Position numbers and translations under genes: made by a program. Positions 1 to 5,036 of a stretch of 13,133 bases of DNA are shown here, piece after piece. Within the stretch, counting starts at the first letter, position 1, and the number at the start of each line of letters is the position of its first letter. The stretch is from Clostridiales bacterium UBA5888 (GTDB taxonomy: Bacteria > Bacillota > Clostridia > Oscillospirales > Oscillospiraceae), in contig DJEW01000019.1 of the NCBI GenBank assembly GCA_002431965.1, forward strand, positions 1 to 13,133, in the 5' to 3' direction. The notes under the pieces are model-generated. The model did no database searches and was not told where the DNA came from. It worked only from the letters and a program-made list of their open reading frames with translations.

Positions 1-23
1 TTCGTAGATGTGTACATCTGCGA
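1..23 (+). repeat. Left inverted repeat (IRL) of the candidate inverton
   Basis: This copy is the exact reverse complement of 181-203. Each repeat is itself nearly symmetrical: 10-bp half-sites at 2-11 and 14-23, with one mismatch (position 5 against 20), flank a central GT at 12-13. A short imperfect dyad around a 2-bp core is what a serine invertase crossover site looks like, but such a dyad could also be an operator. Confidence 0.8.
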
Positions 24-89
24 TAGGGATATGAAAAAATGAATGAATAGATGAACTATATGCTGGATGTTATGATTCAAGTTTTGCCC

Positions 90-118
90 ATTCTAACATG
101 TAATTTACAAAAATTCAA
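90..118 (-). promoter_or_regulatory. Sigma-A-like promoter inside the inverton, pointing away from the gene (OFF orientation)
   Basis: On the minus strand, TTGAAT (-35, 113-118) is separated by exactly 17 bp from TAGAAT (-10, 90-95). A TG dinucleotide one base upstream of the -10 makes an extended -10. The boxes match the TTGACA/TATAAT consensus 4/6 and 5/6. It is the best promoter I can find between the repeats and reads leftward out of the window as drawn. Confidence 0.6.
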
Positions 119-155
119 TAGCAATTTTACCAAATCGGGAAATTCTGCCGTGAAC

Positions 156-175
156 AATGAATAGCAATATTCATT
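156..175. repeat. Short inverted repeat inside the inverton
   Basis: AATGAATA (156-163) and TATTCATT (168-175) are perfect complements separated by GCAA, a GNRA-type loop if transcribed. It lies 5 bp inside the right inverted repeat. After inversion it would sit about 40 bp upstream of the promoter -35, so a regulator binding site is possible. Its function is unknown and it may be chance in AT-rich DNA. Confidence 0.35.
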
Positions 176-180
176 ATATT

Positions 181-203
181 TCGCAGATGTACACATCTAC
201 GAA
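181..203 (-). repeat. Right inverted repeat (IRR) of the candidate inverton
   Basis: Exact 23-bp reverse complement of 1-23. Half-sites are 181-190 and 193-202 around the central dinucleotide AC at 191-192. The match stops on the inner side (position 180 does not pair with 24). In a transcript reading through toward 272 this dyad could also fold into a local hairpin in the 5' leader. Confidence 0.8.
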
Positions 204-271
204 AAATATTCACGGTATTACCCCTTGTTCCTTGGGGATAATATAGAATTTTTGAAGAAAGGAGAGAAACC

Positions 272-2341
272 ATGAAAGGAAACAAACTGGTAATTGCGGT
301 CATACTTGCGTTGATAGTGTGTCTCGTACTTATCCCGACCTGTGCCTTTGCCGACGGTGAGCAGCAGCCCGCAGCGGCAGAGAACACCGGTGACAATCCC
401 GCGGCTGAAACCACGGGTGGCGACGATCCTTCGGGAACTCCCGATGGTGGCAATGACAGCGGCGCCGGCAGCGGCTCCGCTGACGCAAATCTGAGCGGCA
501 GCGGCTTAGATTCCGGCAACGGCGGCAGCGATGCATCTGATTCCGGCGCTTCCGGGGAGAGCGGCAATGTCAATCCCAGCGGCAATGACGAGGGCAAGAA
601 TTTGTCCGAATCTGGCGACAAAGAAGAGGGTAACACCACTTCCGGCGACAACGGCAGCGGCGCTGATGCGCCCAAGCCCGGCGACAGCGAAGGGGGCGAG
701 CAGCCCGCTTCCGGCGACAAAGAGCAGCCTGAGGAAAAAGATCCTGAAGCCTCCGGCGAAGAAAATGAAGATGCCAAGCCGGAGGAGGGCAGCGATCCCG
801 GCGCGGAGAACGGCAACGAGGAGGACACTCCCGCTTCCGGCGAGGAGAGCAGCACCGCCGATGCGGCACTGCTCACTGCTCCTGCGCGCGCACCTGCCGA
901 CACCGAGGGAACGCTTCAGGACCAGATCAACAAACCCGGTGTAACCCAGATCACGATAAAGCTTGGGCACAACGTCACCGAGAGCATCACCATCGGTGAG
1001 AATCTGAACATCATTCTTGATCTCAACGGGTTTACGCTGAAAAACAGTGACTCAAATAAAAATACCATCTTGAATAAGGGCACCCTCACCATTATCGACA
1101 GCTCCGCAGGCAAAACCGGCAAGGTTATAAATGTCTCGGATTTAGCTGCGCTTGTCAACGAAGGTACCGCAAACCTCGAAGGCGGCACATTTACCCATGG
1201 AGGAGAATTCTCTCCTCAGTACGTTATCAGGAATTACGGCGAAATGACCATTGGGGGAGACGTCAAAGTCATAAGTAATGTGGGACATGTCCCTAATTCG
1301 TGCGTTATCGACAACGGCTGGATAAACAAAACCGGTACAAGTAGTCCTGATGGCAGCGATGATGTGGAACACACTGACGGCAGAGAAGCCAAGCTCACCA
1401 TCAACGGCGGCACATTCTCCGGCGCGGGTTATAACGTCCGTAACGGATTCTGGGGCAACCTCACCATCAATGGCGGCACGTTCGTAGAGAGTGCATACGC
1501 AGCTGTTTTCAACAAAAACGTTGCCGAAATCAATGGCGGCTCCTTCACCGGCGGCTATCTGGGTGCAGTTATCCAGAACGATTATTACGGCGATCACGGC
1601 AAGGGTGAAATGACCATTACCAACGGCGAATTCACCACGGCTACAGGCAACCAGAACAACAAAATTTGGAGTAATGATTATTTTAATCACCCAGGTCCAT
1701 CTTCATCCGGCACGATAGATCGTGGCGGCACAATAACCGTCTCCGGCGGCCGCTTCACAGGTACGCTTAACAGTAAGGAAATGACCTATGACGTTATCTA
1801 CACCGGCGGCATCTACTCCGATAAGGAAATTGAGAATCTTGTCGAAGAAGGTTATGTTGTTGTGGAGGCAAACGGATGGTACGCCGTCAACGAGTCCGGC
1901 TACGATATTGCCAAGGATGGGGATACCGTCACCGTCATCAAAGCGCCCGCAGATACTGAAATCGATGACGTTCCCGGCGGCGTGACCGTCAAGAACGGCA
2001 CCGATAACAGCATCTTCATCAACGGCGTTGAGGTCAAGCCCGGCGAGAGCTACACCGTTCCCAAGCCCGCAGCTTCAGCCGGCGCAGGAGCCGTGCTGTA
2101 CGCGAAGTATTTCGTCATCGAGGGCAAGGAGCAGCAGTGGACGGCAGGAGACATTGAGTTTGTGCTCAACTCCAACGCGGTCATTAAGGTGCTCATCGAC
2201 GGCGTCGAGGTGGAGTTCACGGTTGCCGAGGACGGCACAGTGACCATAGCCGCAGAGATCATCGAGGCGCTCTCCGACGGCGAGCATGAGATAAAGTTCA
2301 TCTTCGCCGACGGCAGCTGCAAGACCACCTTCACCAGGTAA
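272..2341 (+). CDS. Secreted surface protein: acidic low-complexity linker, beta-helix repeats, C-terminal Ig-like domain
   Basis: A 689-aa exported protein with a clear signal peptide (residues 1-27, hydrophobic core, cleavage after AFA). Residues 28 to about 206 are a low-complexity acidic stretch rich in G, S, D, E and P with recurring SGD/SGE motifs. Residues about 212-525 carry beta-helix-type repeats of the form LTINGGTF (for example LTINGGTFSG, AEINGGSFTG, ITVSGGRFTG), as in parallel beta-helix adhesins and pectate-lyase-like surface proteins of gut Firmicutes. Residues about 613-689 resemble a small beta-sandwich domain often found near the C-terminus of such proteins (QQWTAGD, VLIDGVEV, LSDGEHEIKF). 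There is no LPXTG motif, C-terminal membrane segment or SLH repeat, so anchoring is unknown. The start is supported by the SD AAGGAGAG at 259-266. The gene's only good promoter lies in the upstream invertible segment. Ligand and exact role are unknown. Confidence 0.85.
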   Translation: MKGNKLVIAVILALIVCLVLIPTCAFADGEQQPAAAENTGDNPAAETTGGDDPSGTPDGGNDSGAGSGSADANLSGSGLDSGNGGSDASDSGASGESGNVNPSGNDEGKNLSESGDKEEGNTTSGDNGSGADAPKPGDSEGGEQPASGDKEQPEEKDPEASGEENEDAKPEEGSDPGAENGNEEDTPASGEESSTADAALLTAPARAPADTEGTLQDQINKPGVTQITIKLGHNVTESITIGENLNIILDLNGFTLKNSDSNKNTILNKGTLTIIDSSAGKTGKVINVSDLAALVNEGTANLEGGTFTHGGEFSPQYVIRNYGEMTIGGDVKVISNVGHVPNSCVIDNGWINKTGTSSPDGSDDVEHTDGREAKLTINGGTFSGAGYNVRNGFWGNLTINGGTFVESAYAAVFNKNVAEINGGSFTGGYLGAVIQNDYYGDHGKGEMTITNGEFTTATGNQNNKIWSNDYFNHPGPSSSGTIDRGGTITVSGGRFTGTLNSKEMTYDVIYTGGIYSDKEIENLVEEGYVVVEANGWYAVNESGYDIAKDGDTVTVIKAPADTEIDDVPGGVTVKNGTDNSIFINGVEVKPGESYTVPKPAASAGAGAVLYAKYFVIEGKEQQWTAGDIEFVLNSNAVIKVLIDGVEVEFTVAEDGTVTIAAEIIEALSDGEHEIKFIFADGSCKTTFTR
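545..850 (+). repeat. Degenerate TTCCGGCGA-type repeats coding the acidic linker
   Basis: Variants of the unit CTTCCGGCGA recur near 548, 650, 709, 752 and 833 and encode [AT]SG[DE] motifs separated by acidic spacers. The repetition is imperfect and irregularly spaced. Related strains may differ in linker length through recombination between units. Confidence 0.4.
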
Positions 2342-2390
2342 TTAACCACGAAGCAATTTCCAAAGAACAATTCCCGGGCATTTATACAAT

Positions 2391-2435
2391 TCTGATTTAT
2401 AATCAGATGGCGACAATCGGCGCATTTCAGCGCCG
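2391..2435. other. Intergenic inverted repeats downstream of the surface protein gene
   Basis: Two small dyads lie between the convergent genes. TCTGATT/AATCAGA (2391-2397 and 2401-2407) has a 3-nt spacer. CGGCGC/GCGCCG (2418-2423 and 2430-2435) has a 6-nt loop. Neither is followed by a T-run. They probably assist the stronger hairpin at 2442-2472. Confidence 0.35.
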
Positions 2436-2441
2436 TGGCGA

Positions 2442-2472
2442 AAGCGCCGCGCTCATGTCGAGCGCGGCGCTT
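2442..2472. terminator. Bidirectional terminator-like hairpin between convergent genes
   Basis: A perfect 13-bp stem (2442-2454 with 2460-2472) closes a 5-nt loop (ATGTC). It is very GC-rich, with short AAA and TTATTAT flanks. It lies about 100 bp after the surface protein stop and 32 bp beyond the stop of the minus-strand lipoprotein gene, so it can serve both. The T-tract is weak on each side. Confidence 0.65.
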
Positions 2473-2503
2473 ATTATGCGTGTCCCCTGTCAGCTGACGG
2501 CGT

Positions 2504-3037
2504 TTATCCCGCAAGTCCCTGTGCTTCAAGATACGCCAGATTTTCCTCTCCAAGCTCGCACCCGGCTTCGGCGGCGCGGGCGTACCATTCGCGCGCGGTC
2601 GCGCAGCTCTTTTCCACGCCGAAGCCGTTTTCATAGAGCCACCCGATGTTGTTCATTGCCATCGCCTCGCCAAGCTCTGCCGCCCTGGTGTACAGCTCCA
2701 GCGCGCGGGCATAATCCTGCGCCACGCCCTCACCGCGCTCATAGCACCAGCCAAGGTTCGTCATGGCTTCCGGAATGCCATGCGCTGCCGCCGCGGTGTA
2801 GCACTCCACGGCTTTGTCAATATCCGCTTCAACGCCGATGCCGTATTGATAATTATGCCCTCGGTCGTTGACGGCGGCATATTTTGCGTATTCGTCCGCA
2901 GATTCAGCCGCCGCATCCGCGGCGGTGACAGGAACACCCTCTCCGCTGCCGGAATACGTCAGGCGCACGGATGCCGTGCCGCACCCTGCCAGCCATAAAG
3001 CCGCGCACAGCAGCGCAAGTGCAGATAAGCGTTTCAT
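2504..3037 (-). CDS. Sel1-like repeat lipoprotein
   Basis: A 177-aa predicted lipoprotein. It has a signal peptide with lipobox LAGC and the lipidated Cys at residue 19. A Ser/Gly/Ala-rich spacer follows. Residues about 60-170 then hold about three Sel1-like (TPR-type) helical repeats: residues 89-124 with LGWCYERGEGVAQDYARALE and 125-160 with IGWLYENGFGVEKSC are the clearest. Sel1 repeats form a protein-binding solenoid, so the likely role is a membrane-tethered scaffold on the outer face of the cytoplasmic membrane. The partner is unknown. The start is fixed by a strong SD (AGGAGGAG on the minus strand, 3043-3050). The gene follows dut after a 26-nt gap and is probably co-transcribed with it. 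I cannot assign a specific function. Confidence 0.8.
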   Translation of the reverse strand: MKRLSALALLCAALWLAGCGTASVRLTYSGSGEGVPVTAADAAAESADEYAKYAAVNDRGHNYQYGIGVEADIDKAVECYTAAAAHGIPEAMTNLGWCYERGEGVAQDYARALELYTRAAELGEAMAMNNIGWLYENGFGVEKSCATAREWYARAAEAGCELGEENLAYLEAQGLAG

Positions 3038-3063
3038 CCCGCTCCTCCTTCGTTTTTTTCGCC

Positions 3064-3498
3064 CTACCGCCCGGTTGAGCCGAAGCCGCCTGCTCCGCGC
3101 TCCGTCGCGTCCAGCTCCTCCACCTCGTCAAATTCGAGCGGAAGACAGGGGATGACCACAAGCTGGGCGATGCGGTCGCCCGGGTTTATCGTGCGCGGCT
3201 CGGCGCTGTCGTTGTGCAGCGCGACGGTGTACTCCCCGCGGTAGTCGCTGTCGCACACGCCCACGCAGTTTGCCGGGCGCACGCCCTGCTTTGCGGCAAG
3301 CCCGCTGCGCGCGAAAACAGCGCCGAAATACCCCTCCGGCACGGCGATGGACAGCCCCGTGCCGACCATGGCGGTCGCGCCCGGCGCAATAACGATGCTC
3401 TTTTCAATGCACGCGCGCAGATCATACCCCGCAGCGCAGGCAGAGCCGCGCGTCGGCAGCGCCGCGCCATCGCGCAGCTTCTTTACGGCAATTTTCAT
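3064..3498 (-). CDS. dut: Deoxyuridine 5'-triphosphate nucleotidohydrolase (dUTPase)
   Basis: Hydrolyses dUTP to dUMP and pyrophosphate, keeping uracil out of DNA and feeding dTMP synthesis. The 144-aa protein has the usual length of the trimeric cytosolic enzyme and shows all five motifs in order: AGYDLRA (23-29), ARSGLA (63-68), GVCDSDYRGE (80-89, with the catalytic Asp/Tyr region), GDRIAQLVV (107-115) and the Gly-rich C-terminal arm RGAGGFGSTG (134-143). The frame is open upstream to 3621, but ATG at 3498 is chosen because the SD AGGAGA lies about 6 nt before it and conserved sequence begins there; the promoter at 3560-3588 would also exclude the longer form. First gene of a two-gene minus-strand operon with the Sel1 lipoprotein. 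Confidence 0.95.
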   Translation of the reverse strand: MKIAVKKLRDGAALPTRGSACAAGYDLRACIEKSIVIAPGATAMVGTGLSIAVPEGYFGAVFARSGLAAKQGVRPANCVGVCDSDYRGEYTVALHNDSAEPRTINPGDRIAQLVVIPCLPLEFDEVEELDATERGAGGFGSTGR

Positions 3499-3534
3499 AT
3501 GTGTTCTCCTGATGTGCTTATTTATGTGCTTACT

Positions 3535-3564
3535 TTGTCTATATTCTATTCTATATAATATAAT
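3535..3564 (+). promoter_or_regulatory. Divergent plus-strand promoter overlapping the dut promoter
   Basis: TTGTCT (-35, 3535-3540), an 18-bp spacer and a perfect TATAAT (-10, 3559-3564). Transcription would start near 3571 and run to the terminator at 3849-3880. The shared symmetrical AT-rich -10 region is of the kind known to give bidirectional transcription. The -35 is only moderate (4/6). Confidence 0.5.
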
Positions 3565-3588
3565 ACACGCAGGGGCGCAATATTTCAA
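3560..3588 (-). promoter_or_regulatory. Promoter of the dut operon
   Basis: On the minus strand, TTGAAA (-35, 3583-3588), a 17-bp spacer and TATTAT (-10, 3560-3565). The predicted start is near 3553, giving a leader of about 55 nt to the dut ATG. The -10 overlaps the -10 of a plus-strand promoter almost base for base. Confidence 0.65.
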
Positions 3589-3648
3589 CACCGGTTTTCT
3601 CCCACTTCTGAGTACAGTCAAAAGTGCAAAGGCGATAAACGTTATGGC

Positions 3649-3831
3649 GTGCCGCCAGACCGCGGCGCAGGTACTCTCAAAGCCGACGCGCTTGCAGCCG
3701 TGACGGAGTCTGTGCAGAAAAAGGCGGAGGCGCTGAGCGACGACGAGCTGTGAACGGTCGCCGCGGGCGCGAGAGCGAAGATAGAGCCGGACAGAAGGGT
3801 CGATTTTGAGACCGGTTCGGCAAAAAAGTAA
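3649..3831 (+). pseudogene. Broken small ORF resembling a double-glycine/Nif11-type leader peptide
   Basis: This frame is open from 3559 except for one TGA at 3751-3753, and ends at TAA 3829-3831. The part before the TGA reads ADALAAVTESVQKKAEALSD then DEL. Immediately after the stop it resumes TVAAGARAKIEPDRR. LSDDEL-x-TVAAGA resembles the LS..EL..V.GG signature ending leaders of ribosomally made peptides, with the TGA replacing one residue. No ATG start or SD is convincing (GTG at 3649 is the nearest candidate), and the tail has no Cys. A promoter (3535-3564) and terminator (3849-3880) still bracket it. Most likely a decayed small gene; a non-coding RNA or chance similarity are alternatives. 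The rest of 3600-3848 holds no gene I can support. Confidence 0.3.
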
Positions 3832-3848
3832 AAAGGTCAGATGTACGC

Positions 3849-3880
3849 AAAAGGCGCGCGGCTCGCATTGCGCGCCTTTT
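3849..3880 (+). terminator. Intrinsic terminator upstream of prfA
   Basis: Stem AAAAGGCGCGC (3849-3859) with GCGCGCCTTTT (3870-3880), 11 perfect bp and a 10-nt loop. It ends in TTTT and has AAAA on the other side, so it can work in both directions. It lies 5 bp before the prfA -35, isolating prfA from the plus-strand unit that starts near 3571. Confidence 0.8.
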
Positions 3881-3884
3881 CATG

Positions 3885-3913
3885 TTTACAGCGCGGTTTT
3901 CTTGTGCTAAAAT
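3885..3913 (+). promoter_or_regulatory. Promoter of the prfA operon
   Basis: TTTACA (-35, 3885-3890), 17 bp, TAAAAT (-10, 3908-3913), with TG one base before the -10 (extended -10). Start predicted near 3920, about 45 nt before the prfA ATG. Matches to consensus are 5/6 and 5/6. Confidence 0.75.
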
Positions 3914-3964
3914 ACCTTGTGCCTGTAAATAAAACGGACAAGAAAACGGACAACGGAGAAGAGT

Positions 3965-5035
3965 ATGTTTGAAAAGCTTGATGCTTTGAAAAATCAATAT
4001 GACGAGCTGACCGCGCGCATGGAAATGCCCGAGACGTACTCCGACCCTGCGCTTTACGCAAAGTGCGAGCGCGAAGCGCGCGAGCTTGCGCCCCTTGTGG
4101 GGGCATACGCCGCTTATAAAAAGGCGCAGGCGGACATGGAAAGCGCAAGGCAGCTCATGGATGAGCCGGAGCTCAGGGAGCTTGCGCAGGAGGAATACCT
4201 TTCCGCAAAGGCGGAGCATGAGCACCTTGAGCGCGAGATAAAGCTCCTGCTGCTGCCCAAAGACCCGAACGACGGCAAAAATGTCATCATGGAGATACGC
4301 GGCGGCGTCGGCGGGGAGGAGGGCATGCTCTTTGCTGCCGATCTTTTTCGCATGTACTCGATGTATGCCGAGCGGCGCGGCTGGAAGCTCGACGTGGCGA
4401 ACGTCAACGAGACGGAGCTTGGCGGTATAAAAGAGATCAGCTTTGTCATCGAGGGGCAGGGGGCGTACTCCCGGCTTAAATTCGAGGCGGGCGGGCACCG
4501 TGTGCAGCGCGTTCCCGTGACGGAGTCCGGCGGGCGCATCCACACCTCCGCCGCGACTGTCGCCGTGCTGCCGGAGGTCGGCGAGGTTGATTTCAAGCTT
4601 GACATGAACGACCTCAAGATAGACACCTACCGTTCATCCGGCGCGGGCGGGCAGCACGTCAACAAGACAGAGAGCGCCATACGCATCACCCATCTGCCGA
4701 CAGGCACGGTCGTGGAATGTCAGGACGAGCGCAGCCAGTATAAAAACAAGGATCGCGCCCTGCAGATCATGCGCTCAAAGCTGTATGAGGCGGAGCTTGC
4801 GCGCCAGAACGCCGCCGTCGCCGCCGAACGCAAAAGCCAGATCGGCACGGGCGACAGGAGCGACCGCATACGCACCTACAACTTCCCGCAAAACCGCGTG
4901 ACCGACCACCGGCTCACGGGGGACAACAGGAACTTCAATCTCACAACGATCATAAACGGTGATCTGGACGCGCTCATTGACGCGCTTGTGACCGCCGATC
5001 AGGCGGAAAAGCTGCGCCAGCAGACGGAGGCGTGA
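3965..5035 (+). CDS. prfA: Peptide chain release factor 1
   Basis: RF1 recognises UAA and UAG in the ribosomal A site and triggers hydrolysis of peptidyl-tRNA. The 356-aa length is normal. Residues 184-186 are PVT, the PxT stop-codon recognition tripeptide that separates RF1 from RF2 (SPF). GGQ (228-230) in SSGAGGQHVNKTES is the catalytic motif whose Gln is normally methylated by PrmC. The N-terminal helical domain (1 to about 100) and the GGVGGEEG stretch (113-120) are typical. The start is supported by GGAG at 3955-3958. First gene of an operon; its stop lies 1 nt before the next start. prmC, often beside prfA in Firmicutes, is not here. Confidence 0.97.
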   Translation: MFEKLDALKNQYDELTARMEMPETYSDPALYAKCEREARELAPLVGAYAAYKKAQADMESARQLMDEPELRELAQEEYLSAKAEHEHLEREIKLLLLPKDPNDGKNVIMEIRGGVGGEEGMLFAADLFRMYSMYAERRGWKLDVANVNETELGGIKEISFVIEGQGAYSRLKFEAGGHRVQRVPVTESGGRIHTSAATVAVLPEVGEVDFKLDMNDLKIDTYRSSGAGGQHVNKTESAIRITHLPTGTVVECQDERSQYKNKDRALQIMRSKLYEAELARQNAAVAAERKSQIGTGDRSDRIRTYNFPQNRVTDHRLTGDNRNFNLTTIINGDLDALIDALVTADQAEKLRQQTEA

Positions 5036-5036
5036 T

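Larger units (their letters stand above)
1..203. other. Candidate invertible promoter segment (inverton) upstream of the surface protein gene
   Basis: A perfect 23-bp inverted repeat (1-23 and 181-203) encloses 157 bp of AT-rich, non-coding DNA ending 68 bp before the start codon of the secreted protein at 272. The best promoter inside (minus strand, 90-118) points away from the gene. Inverting the segment would place its -35 at 86-91 and -10 at 109-114 on the plus strand, reading into the gene with a leader of about 150 nt. This is the layout of known intergenic invertons controlling surface molecules in gut bacteria. No recombinase gene is visible, and inversion is inferred. Alternatives are a miniature inverted-repeat element or paired operator sites. 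The left repeat begins at base 1, so it could extend further. Confidence 0.65.

Noticed and set aside
151..180. Plus-strand promoter TGAACA-18-TATATT inside the inverton, facing the surface gene
   Set aside because: The -35 lacks TTG, the spacing is 18 bp and there is no extended -10; it is weaker than the minus-strand candidate. Kept only as a caveat to the OFF call.
221..237. CCCC...GGGG hairpin in the surface gene leader
   Set aside because: Only 4 bp can pair; the rest is mirror-like, not complementary.
127..903. Minus-strand 258-aa ORF rich in Ser, Pro and Leu
   Set aside because: It is the antisense shadow of the signal peptide and acidic linker of the surface protein; the plus-strand frame has the SD, signal peptide and domain structure.
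2398..2472. Possible small RNA: TATAAT at 2398-2403 followed by two hairpins
   Set aside because: No acceptable -35 at 16-18 bp upstream and a poor T-run; better explained as the termination region of two convergent genes.
3499..3621. N-terminal extension of dut to 185 aa
   Set aside because: The extension spans the dut promoter, is not family-like, and the internal ATG at 3498 has a well-spaced SD.
3677..4543. Minus-strand 288-aa ORF across the prfA promoter
   Set aside because: It is antisense to prfA and crosses the terminator and promoter; no domain is recognisable.
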